From NCBI GenBank assembly GCA_030617565.1, contig JAUWVE010000019.1:1-13897 (forward strand): DNA of 13,897 nt. Reading direction: 5' to 3'. Shown here in pieces: positions 8,936-13,897 of the stretch (the stretch's first letter is position 1; each line of letters starts with the position of its first letter). The notes under the pieces are model-generated. The model was given only the letters and a program-made list of their open reading frames with translations, did no database searches and was not told the origin of the DNA. The translations under genes were made by a program, and so were the position numbers. Source of the stretch: Gammaproteobacteria bacterium (GTDB lineage Bacteria; Pseudomonadota; Gammaproteobacteria; BMS3Bbin11).

Positions 8936-9007
8936 TACCGAAACTCAGTCGAATCAGTTAATATTCATCAAAGCCTTTCTAATATCGAGTAATATTGAGA
9001 AATCCAT

Positions 9008-10393
9008 ATGAAGCTTTCCGCCTTAACCGCACTTTCCCCTATTGACGGTCGCTATGGCATTAAAACTGCCGAACTGCGCCCTTTTGTCAGTGAATACGGC
9101 CTGATACACCATCGCATCATCATTGAAATTGAATGGCTCAAGGCCCTCGCCGCACACCCGGATATTCCAGAAGTGCCTGCTTTTTCGCAAGCTGCACTGG
9201 ATTTTCTTGAATCCATCAAAACGGGATTCAATGAAACGGAAGCTCAACGCGTTAAAAATATTGAAAGCAAGATTAACCATGACGTCAAAGCCATCGAATA
9301 CTATATTAAGGAAAAACTGGAGGCCTTTGATGAGTTGAATTCCATCAGTGAATTCGTCCATTTTGCCTGCACCTCTGAAGACATCAACAACCTTTCACAT
9401 GCGTTGATGATTAAAGGCGCAAACGAAACAGTCCTGCTGCCTGCTATGGACAGTGTTATTGATACCATCACAGATCTATCTCTGCAGTATGCCGCCATTC
9501 CGATGCTGGCGCGCACACATGGTCAGCCTGCCTCACCCACCACTGTCGGCAAGGAACTGGCAAACGTTGTTGCCCGCCTGCGGCGACAGCGGACCCAGTT
9601 TGCTGCCAGTCCTTTACTGGGTAAAATCAACGGCGCAGTCGGTAATTATAATGCCCATCTGTCTGCTTATCCGGACATAGACTGGGCCAGTTTCGCAGAA
9701 AGCTTTGTCCTGTCACTAGGACTGGAATGGAACCCCTATACCACCCAGATTGAACCCCACGATAATATCGCTGAATTGTTCGATGTCTTAGCCCGTTTCA
9801 ATACCATTATTCTCGACTTTGACCGTGACATCTGGGCCTATATTTCGAATGGCTATTTCAAACAGAGAACTATCAGCGGAGAGGTAGGCTCCTCTACCAT
9901 GCCGCACAAAGTGAATCCCATCGACTTCGAAAATTCGGAAGGTAATATCGGTATCGCAAATGCCCTGTTGAATCATATGTCGGCAAAACTACCTGTCAGT
10001 CGCTGGCAGAGAGACCTGACCGATTCCACTGTGCTGCGCAATGAAGGGGTCGCGCTGGCCTATTCTCTGCTGGCATGGAAATCGACCCTGCGCGGCTGCA
10101 GCAAACTGGAAGTCAACGAAGAAAAGCTGGCTGCTGACCTGATGGCCAACTGGGAAGTACTGGCTGAACCCATCCAGACGGTAATGCGACGCTATGGCAT
10201 TGAAGAACCCTATGAAAAGCTGAAGGAACTGACAAGGGGCAAGGGCATTACCCGGGAAACGCTGAAGGCGTTTATAGAGAGGCTGGAAATCCCTGAGTCC
10301 GCTCGCAATGAATTGCTGAAGTTGACACCTGCCACCTATACGGGCAATGCTGAACAGCAGGCGAAGGGGATAAAAAAACAGGTTAAAGGTTAA
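9008..10393 (+). CDS. purB: Adenylosuccinate lyase
   Basis: Catalyses two fumarate-releasing steps in purine synthesis: SAICAR to AICAR and adenylosuccinate to AMP. The 461-residue product closely resembles E. coli PurB (456 aa). It begins LTALSPIDGRYG, followed by EFVHFACTSEDINNLSHAL, the ARTHGQPASPTT segment with H171, GKINGAVGNYNAH, NPYTTQIEPHD, and the signature loop GSSTMPHKVNPIDFENSEGN with catalytic S295. PVSRWQRDLTDSTVLRN and NWEVLAEPIQTVMRRYG complete the family pattern. The C-terminal tail (after PATYTGNAEQQ) is unlike E. coli and runs into a heptamer array: the last residues VKG and the TAA stop are encoded by GGTTAAA units. The tail may therefore be repeat-derived, replacing an older stop. 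Only a weak GAGAA lies before the ATG. Confidence 0.98.
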   Translation: MKLSALTALSPIDGRYGIKTAELRPFVSEYGLIHHRIIIEIEWLKALAAHPDIPEVPAFSQAALDFLESIKTGFNETEAQRVKNIESKINHDVKAIEYYIKEKLEAFDELNSISEFVHFACTSEDINNLSHALMIKGANETVLLPAMDSVIDTITDLSLQYAAIPMLARTHGQPASPTTVGKELANVVARLRRQRTQFAASPLLGKINGAVGNYNAHLSAYPDIDWASFAESFVLSLGLEWNPYTTQIEPHDNIAELFDVLARFNTIILDFDRDIWAYISNGYFKQRTISGEVGSSTMPHKVNPIDFENSEGNIGIANALLNHMSAKLPVSRWQRDLTDSTVLRNEGVALAYSLLAWKSTLRGCSKLEVNEEKLAADLMANWEVLAEPIQTVMRRYGIEEPYEKLKELTRGKGITRETLKAFIERLEIPESARNELLKLTPATYTGNAEQQAKGIKKQVKG

Positions 10394-10450
10394 AGGTTAA
10401 AGGTTAAAGGTTAAAGGTTAAAGGTTAAAGGCTAAAGGCTAAGGATGAAA
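10381..10450 (+). repeat. Tandem heptanucleotide array, GGTTAAA type (10 units, GRYNAAR consensus)
   Basis: Ten consecutive in-register heptads: seven perfect GGTTAAA (10381-10429), then GGCTAAA, GGCTAAG and GATGAAA. All fit G-R-Y-N-A-A-R. The first two units are the last codons and stop of purB. Because 7 and 3 share no factor, the TAA appears in all three plus frames within 21 nt, and the reverse complement (TTTAACC) also gives TAA in all three minus frames. Copy number probably varies among strains by slippage (inference). Confidence 0.95.
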
Positions 10451-10458
10451 ATCATTCC

Positions 10459-10486
10459 TGGAACTTGAAACTTGAAACTTGAAACT
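10459..10486 (+). repeat. Second tandem heptamer, TGAAACT x4
   Basis: TGGAACT followed by three exact TGAAACT units. It has the same 7-nt period as the preceding array but an unrelated unit that does not fit GRYNAAR in any rotation or strand. Each unit carries a TTGAAA resembling a -35 box, and a perfect TATAAT lies at 10499-10504. The available spacers (14 or 21 nt) are not ideal, so promoter function is doubtful. Confidence 0.85.
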
Positions 10487-10520
10487 ATGCTGGCAGACTA
10501 TAATTCAACAGGAAATAATC

Positions 10521-11021
10521 ATGGAAAATGATAACAGCACTGAAAATGACAGCTTCCGGGTCGATACACGGGAACAGGTCGCTGAAACCAGCACGCATCT
10601 GATTCAGGAAGCCGGCCGCAGCATCAACATCCTGCTTTATGACTACGACGACGTACTATTGCCTGGCGCCAGCATTGACGGTCTGCTTTCGACATTTATC
10701 CTTCAGCATGAACGCTGTCGTTTCCAGTATCTATGTTCTGAGAATAGCCTGCTACGTGAACGTGGCGGAAAACTGATCCAGTTGGCGAGGAAATTTAGTA
10801 CTTTCATCAAACTGCGTCAGCTGCCTGATGGCCTGAAACCCATCCATGAACAGTTTATCGTCACGGATGGAAACTCCAGCATGCTTACCCAGGATCACAG
10901 GTCCTACGATTATTATACCCATCTCAATAATCGCGCCAGGGCACATAAACTGAACAACCGCTTTGATGAATTATGGCAGCGTTCAGAGCCTGTACCGGGT
11001 ATTCATGTGACAGGACTGTGA
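10521..11021 (+). CDS. Small protein with degenerate phospholipase-D-like motif, function unknown
   Basis: Predicted 166-residue cytoplasmic protein with no signal peptide or membrane segment. An acidic, low-complexity start (MENDNSTENDSF) precedes a compact domain. DTREQVAETSTHLIQEAGRSINILLYD resembles the opening of phospholipase D-fold domains. PIHEQFIVTDG at about 111-121 resembles the HxKxxxxDG motif of that superfamily with the lysine replaced by glutamine, so the fold may be kept without standard catalysis. YDYYTHLNNRARAHKLNNRFDELW near the C-terminus resembles the helix that closes such domains. I cannot name the family with certainty. The start at 10521 is chosen because AGGAA lies 6 nt upstream; the frame also has an ATG at 10485 inside the TGAAACT repeat, but that gives a repeat-derived leader. 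It is bracketed by heptad arrays (10381-10450 and 11028-11055) and lies where E. coli has no gene after purB. Confidence 0.75.
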   Translation: MENDNSTENDSFRVDTREQVAETSTHLIQEAGRSINILLYDYDDVLLPGASIDGLLSTFILQHERCRFQYLCSENSLLRERGGKLIQLARKFSTFIKLRQLPDGLKPIHEQFIVTDGNSSMLTQDHRSYDYYTHLNNRARAHKLNNRFDELWQRSEPVPGIHVTGL

Positions 11022-11027
11022 AAATCA

Positions 11028-11109
11028 GACTAAGGACTAAAGACGAAGGACAAAGAAAACATCGAACCACATCAGTTTTTCTTTAATCCTTAGTCCTTCG
11101 TCTTTCGTC
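11028..11109. repeat. Inverted pair of GRYNAAR heptad arrays (long imperfect hairpin)
   Basis: Left arm 11028-11055 has four plus-strand heptads: GACTAAG, GACTAAA, GACGAAG, GACAAAG. Right arm 11082-11109 has four heptads on the minus strand: GACGAAA, GACGAAG, GACTAAG, GATTAAA. Paired unit by unit, 20 of 28 positions are complementary, and further G-U pairs are possible in RNA. The arms are extended inward by A-rich and T-rich stretches around an unpaired middle (about 11061-11074). It could act as a partial transcription terminator for the preceding gene. It ends 8 nt before the next ATG and displaces any normal ribosome binding site. Confidence 0.9.
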
Positions 11110-11117
11110 TATTGCTC

Positions 11118-11564
11118 ATGAAGAGGATAATACCAGCCCTGACACTGGCCCTCCTTCTCATTTCCAGCTGCCAGCAGACGCAGACTACTCAGTATTCACA
11201 GGCAGACGCGGCAAGCCGGATCGCTAAAAGCATGATCGGACAACCCTATCGCTACGGCGGCCAGTCTCCCGGCGGCTTCGATTGCAGCGGGCTGGTCTGG
11301 TACAGTTATAAAAAGGTTGGCGTAAAAACTGCCCGCACGACAAAAGATCTAAGAAAACAGACAAAAAAAATCTCCCGCAGGAAGTTACGGGCCGGTGACC
11401 TGGTTTTCTTCAAGGGTTGGGTACGTACCGGTCATGTGGGGATGTATATTGCTGATGGTCGCTTCGTGCATGCCCCCTCTTCCGGAAAAAAAGTCAAAAT
11501 AGACAGGCTGGATACGGGCTATTGGGATGATCACTTCAAATCAGCGGGCAGGATTTTAGATTAA
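11118..11564 (+). CDS. NlpC/P60-family lipoprotein, probable cell-wall endopeptidase
   Basis: Predicted lipoprotein of 148 residues in the C40 (NlpC/P60) peptidase family, which cuts peptidoglycan stem peptides (usually D-Glu to mDAP bonds). A short basic signal peptide (MKR, then a Leu/Ala core) ends in a lipobox-like LISSC with C18 the probable lipidation site. The catalytic domain follows: QPYRYGGQSPGGFDCSGL with nucleophile C56, GDLVFF, TGHVGMYIADGRFVHAP with H106 and H118 as base and third catalytic residue. All key residues are present, so it should be active. Length resembles the minimal E. coli NlpC/Spr class. The start at 11118 is chosen over a TTG at 11112 because it gives a clean signal peptide. 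No Shine-Dalgarno is visible: the upstream bases are the pyrimidine-rich arm of a heptad inverted repeat. The stop codon overlaps the first heptad of the next array. Confidence 0.93.
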   Translation: MKRIIPALTLALLLISSCQQTQTTQYSQADAASRIAKSMIGQPYRYGGQSPGGFDCSGLVWYSYKKVGVKTARTTKDLRKQTKKISRRKLRAGDLVFFKGWVRTGHVGMYIADGRFVHAPSSGKKVKIDRLDTGYWDDHFKSAGRILD

Positions 11565-11586
11565 AGACAAAAGATTAAGGATGAAA
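11559..11586 (+). repeat. Heptad array GATTAAA-GACAAAA-GATTAAG-GATGAAA
   Basis: Four in-register plus-strand heptads fit GRYNAAR; a fifth, GAGGGAA, is a partial match. The first unit contains the last Asp codon and the TAA stop of the NlpC/P60 gene. Like the array after purB it ends in GATGAAA preceded by a unit ending in TAAG, suggesting common descent of the arrays rather than chance. Confidence 0.88.
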
Positions 11587-11603
11587 GAGGGAACCGCTAT
11601 AAT

Positions 11604-11626
11604 GAGGCTTCGGTCTTTATTTTTTT
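11604..11626 (+). terminator. Probable Rho-independent terminator after the NlpC/P60 gene
   Basis: GAGGC and GTCTT flank a TTCG tetraloop (C-UUCG-G is exceptionally stable in RNA), immediately followed by TTATTTTTTT. The stem is short (five pairs, two of them G-U), so strength is uncertain. The position, about 40 nt after the stop codon and before the convergent hflD, fits a terminator on the plus strand. Confidence 0.5.
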
Positions 11627-11677
11627 GTAGGTCCGAATTTATTCGTACAAGATATGTGCGAATAAATTCGCACCTAC
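11627..11677. repeat. REP-like extragenic palindrome
   Basis: Two 22-nt arms, 11627-11648 and 11656-11677, around a 7-nt loop. Pairing is 20 Watson-Crick plus one G-U, with a single C-C mismatch. The core GCGAATTTATTCGC within GTAGGT...ACCTAC resembles extragenic palindromes spread through many gammaproteobacterial genomes (from memory, not searched). It lies between the convergent NlpC/P60 and hflD genes, 8 nt from the hflD stop. No RAYT transposase is in the window. On the hflD side the hairpin is followed by A residues, not U, so it is not a classical terminator for hflD. Confidence 0.8.
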
Positions 11678-11685
11678 TCTAGTCT

Positions 11686-12324
11686 TCATGAATTCAACAA
11701 CTCTTCAGCCGTCGCCGCAAACTGCTTGCGTTTAAACAGAAATTGAATTCGCCCACCCCCCAGCTGCTCCCACAACACTGCCGCTCTTGCACCGGCCAAT
11801 AACAGGCAGCGAATTCGATTTACGATGTCCTCCTGTTGCAGAAAGTCCGGATTGCCCTTTACAATTATCCGGGGCTGCAGGGTGCTTATAGTTTCGCTGT
11901 AGATATCAGCAAAACGGGCAAGCAGGGTGGAGTTGATGCCTGCACCCTGCTGCATAGATTCAAAATAGTCCTTCTGGCGCTGTACGCTCTGGATTAGCCC
12001 GGTTAATTGCTCAAGCAACTCTGGCCGGTGCAGCACTTTATGGGTCAAATGCATCAGGCTGAATACGTAGGCCAGGATTACCATGTTGGCTTCACTTTTA
12101 TCACTGCTGGCAAAACCGGCTAATGTCTTCAGCCCAAGCGAAACACCTTCTGTTCCAGAAAAGACTTGCGGCACGTCATCGGCATCTATCATAAACAGAC
12201 TTTCTATGCTGTTACGTGTGGCATCTTCGTCAGCTCTGCCAGTTGTCGCCAGCTGATGCACCAGTGTAGCTGACTGAAATATTCCTGCCAGCGCCAGTGT
12301 GCGATCGTTAAATGATGAGGCCAT
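11686..12324 (-). CDS. hflD: HflD, high-frequency lysogenisation protein homologue
   Basis: Homologue of E. coli HflD, a membrane-peripheral protein that binds lambda CII and influences lysogeny; its normal host role is unclear. The 212-residue length matches E. coli (213). Family features read in order: DRTLALAGIFQSATLVHQLA at the N-terminus, GVSLGLKTLAG, LSLM-like FSLMHLTHKV, RQKDYFES, and the strongly conserved RCLLLAGARAAVLWEQLGGGR followed by QFLFKRKQF. Its ATG overlaps the stop of the upstream deacylase gene by one base (TGATG), so translation is probably coupled. In E. coli hflD lies between mnmA and purB; here it is on the opposite strand about 1.3 kb past purB. It converges on the NlpC/P60 gene across a REP-like palindrome. 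Confidence 0.93.
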   Translation of the reverse strand: MASSFNDRTLALAGIFQSATLVHQLATTGRADEDATRNSIESLFMIDADDVPQVFSGTEGVSLGLKTLAGFASSDKSEANMVILAYVFSLMHLTHKVLHRPELLEQLTGLIQSVQRQKDYFESMQQGAGINSTLLARFADIYSETISTLQPRIIVKGNPDFLQQEDIVNRIRCLLLAGARAAVLWEQLGGGRIQFLFKRKQFAATAEELLNS

Positions 12325-13394
12325 CAGCTTGTCTGTACCGATGTATCATCAAACACTGATTTTTCCTGCATCGATTTCCAGTCGATACGTTCCATCAGAT
12401 AGCAGAGGCAATCCATACGGATAATATTGGCATCATCCGTCAGCATAACTGGCATCACTTGCACACTAAGCCTGTAGTCTTTGCCGTCACGTATAAAAAA
12501 TTCGGCTGAGCGATCTTTTCCATGTTCATCCCAGGCCTCAAGGAAGGCATCCGAGCCTTCTCTTATTCGGCAAAAACGTACACCGCTGGCAATTTCAGAA
12601 AAGTTCATTGAAGTAAGATTTTTATCAAACACTATATCTGTCCCGTTATCCATGCCAGCGCCATTAAAAGAGAAGCTGTAAGTACTGGGTATTTTGACGA
12701 TGGAAACAAGATGGTACAAATCCATGTCATGTTCCGGCAGCGGGTGTTCAGGAAAATGTGATAGATGCAAACAGGCGTCAACAAATTCCAGCGCATGTGC
12801 CACCCCGTGCTGATCTCCCGGCAGTCCGCATTCCAGGGTTACCGCCGGGCAATACTCTGACATACTCCAGGTACTGGTGGTATCCGGTTTAACCGTATAG
12901 ACGACAGTACGGTTAAACAGCGTCGCCAGATGATAAAAGTTTTTTTCGTGCCTGCAGATGAGGGCGAAATGGGGATTTTTCCCTGTATTATTATGTACAT
13001 CAACTGCAGCAAAGACATTCCTGTCACACATCGCCTGCATCACCTGATGTGTCATATGATGCTCAGGGGTATCACCATAGCCCCAGATTCGATTGTAATC
13101 CGGCTGGCCGGGCAAGGCACGCAGACCCTGTTCTGCTGCGGCGACATTACCGATAAAAATGGACAGCGAACGCGGCAGTTTTCTGTTCTGATAGCGTCGC
13201 AATATCTGCTGCATCACCAGCAGGCCGGTATATTCATTGCCGTGCAGCATTACACTCAGGAACAGACTATCTTTCCGATTGCCTTCGAGATGGATTAATA
13301 CAGGCCCGCCAAGCAGATCAAGCAGGCCTGCTGAATCGACCTCCAGCAAACCTTCCGGTATCTGGTGCAATATCCTGAAACCTAAATCAACCAT
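12324..13394 (-). CDS. M14-superfamily zinc deacylase/carboxypeptidase (succinylglutamate desuccinylase/aspartoacylase-like)
   Basis: Predicted cytoplasmic zinc hydrolase of 356 residues. The metal site is complete: LHGNEYTG gives HxxE (H51, E54) and VDVHNNTG gives H134. YNRIW supplies the Asn-Arg pair (N101-R102) used to bind the substrate carboxylate in AstE and aspartoacylase, and TLECG supplies the likely catalytic base E188. The C-terminal ~140 residues form a separate region with no motif I recognise. The substrate is unknown: N-acyl amino acids are the family norm, and no ast operon is present. The ATG at 13394 is preferred. The frame can start earlier at a TTG (13460), but that overlaps the upstream gene by 79 nt and adds a non-conserved leader; the chosen start overlaps by 13 nt. 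The end overlaps hflD by 1 nt. No good Shine-Dalgarno is seen, consistent with translational coupling. Confidence 0.85.
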   Translation of the reverse strand: MVDLGFRILHQIPEGLLEVDSAGLLDLLGGPVLIHLEGNRKDSLFLSVMLHGNEYTGLLVMQQILRRYQNRKLPRSLSIFIGNVAAAEQGLRALPGQPDYNRIWGYGDTPEHHMTHQVMQAMCDRNVFAAVDVHNNTGKNPHFALICRHEKNFYHLATLFNRTVVYTVKPDTTSTWSMSEYCPAVTLECGLPGDQHGVAHALEFVDACLHLSHFPEHPLPEHDMDLYHLVSIVKIPSTYSFSFNGAGMDNGTDIVFDKNLTSMNFSEIASGVRFCRIREGSDAFLEAWDEHGKDRSAEFFIRDGKDYRLSVQVMPVMLTDDANIIRMDCLCYLMERIDWKSMQEKSVFDDTSVQTS

Positions 13395-13897
13395 TCGTGT
13401 ACCGGTGTTGAAGATTGCTGATTGCGGATGTAGGCCTCTGTCATTTCCCGTAGGCTGCAATCATGATGATGAACATAGCTACGTTGCCAGCTGGCGCCAT
13501 TCTGACCTGATTCTACCCTGGCCTGAAATACATCCAGATAACTATCTATATCACCCTGTGAAATACCAAGAACTGCTAGACCCATTCGTGCCGCTGGAAT
13601 CAGCTTCTCAAGTAAAAGGTCTTTCACCTTACAATCCCCTACGCCGGGCCAGTGTACGTCTGCCTGCAAACCCTGCTCAGCAACTAAATAAAAATCCTTC
13701 TTCACCTGATCAAAACCGATTAGCGATTCGGGTGCGGTCTGCTCATTTGCCAGCGTAGTCGTTATACCAAAATAGAACGCAGCATTCGCTATCATGTCAA
13801 TGATAGTCGGCCCGGCCGGTGCCACCCGCTGTTCTATACGCAAATGATACACGCCATCATCTACACCTATCAGTGGACGGTTCCAGCGCCAGATGGT
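13382..13897 (-). CDS. Glutamate-cysteine-ligase-like (GCS2-type) carboxylate-amine ligase, C-terminal part
   Basis: The frame is open to the right edge, so only the last 171 residues are visible. The segment begins IWRWNRPLIGVDDG and continues HLRIEQRVAPAGPTIIDMIANAAFYFG, which resembles the C-terminal half of COG2170/GCS2-like proteins, where RIE contributes to the ligand and metal site. The remainder is helical (VKDLLLEKLIPAARMGL). GCS2-type enzymes join an amine or amino acid to a glutamate-like carboxylate with ATP; the actual substrates here cannot be told. The gene overlaps the following zinc-deacylase gene by 13 nt, so a shared operon and probably shared pathway are likely. An internal GTG at 13852 is not the start, since conserved sequence continues upstream of it. 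The assignment rests on recalled family motifs. Confidence 0.7.
   Translation of the reverse strand, partial: TIWRWNRPLIGVDDGVYHLRIEQRVAPAGPTIIDMIANAAFYFGITTTLANEQTAPESLIGFDQVKKDFYLVAEQGLQADVHWPGVGDCKVKDLLLEKLIPAARMGLAVLGISQGDIDSYLDVFQARVESGQNGASWQRSYVHHHDCSLREMTEAYIRNQQSSTPVHEWLI

Noticed and set aside
10381..10429. Telomere-like heptamer (TTTAACC on the minus strand)
   Set aside because: Resembles plant-type telomere repeats only in length and T/A/C/G order; it is internal on a bacterial chromosome-like segment and grades into the GRYNAAR units.
10381..11593. CRISPR array
   Set aside because: Units are 7 nt, contiguous and lack unique spacers; no cas genes are present.
11598..11603. Isolated TATAAT as a promoter for a small RNA ending at the 11604-11626 hairpin
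   Set aside because: No -35 box at suitable spacing, and the hairpin starts one base later, leaving no transcript.
13394..13460. TTG start at 13460 for the M14 deacylase
   Set aside because: It needs a 79-nt overlap with the ligase gene and adds a leader without family similarity; the ATG at 13394 gives a normal N-terminus.

Overview
The window looks like a chromosomal segment of a free-living, non-enteric gammaproteobacterium. The ClpA, ClpS, Icd, MnmA, PurB and HflD proteins all align closely, by recall, with their E. coli counterparts, and mnmA, purB and hflD are neighbours in E. coli too. GC content looks moderate by eye. The species cannot be assigned from the sequence alone. No phage, IS element, CRISPR array, tRNA or rRNA was seen, and no gene-free stretch exceeds about 190 bases.

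Layout. On the minus strand, 1-3491 carries clpA (C-terminus beyond the left edge), clpS and icd: a proteolysis adaptor/unfoldase pair next to NADP-isocitrate dehydrogenase. Divergent from icd, on the plus strand, are a CsgG/HfaB-like exported protein (3680-4399) and a large membrane-bound sensor with three PAS domains plus GGDEF and EAL (4481-7810). They are followed by mnmA (7865-8935) and purB (9008-10393). From 10381 to about 11680 lies an accessory-looking patch. It holds a small protein with a degenerate phospholipase-D-like motif (10521-11021) and an NlpC/P60 lipoprotein (11118-11564), separated by unusual heptanucleotide repeats and ending in a terminator-like hairpin and a REP-like palindrome. 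On the minus strand, 11686-13897 is a tightly overlapping gene set. In transcription order it is a GCS2-like carboxylate-amine ligase (N-terminus beyond the right edge), an M14/AstE-AspA-type zinc deacylase, and hflD.

How the genes relate. ClpS delivers N-degron substrates to ClpA. MnmA (tRNA wobble thiolation) and PurB (purine synthesis) are housekeeping. The CsgG-like protein and the c-di-GMP enzyme may form a surface/biofilm pair, but this rests only on adjacency. In E. coli hflD sits between mnmA and purB; here it lies about 1.3 kb past purB on the opposite strand, linked by 1-nt overlap to the deacylase.

Most interesting signal. Twenty-two heptads matching one consensus, G-R-Y-N-A-A-R, occur in four in-register arrays within 1.2 kb (10381-10450, 11028-11055, 11082-11109 inverted, 11559-11586). 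They abut or enter the ends of three consecutive genes, supply the stop codons of two of them, and form a long imperfect hairpin just before the lipoprotein start codon. A second, different heptamer array (TGAAACT) lies at 10459-10486.
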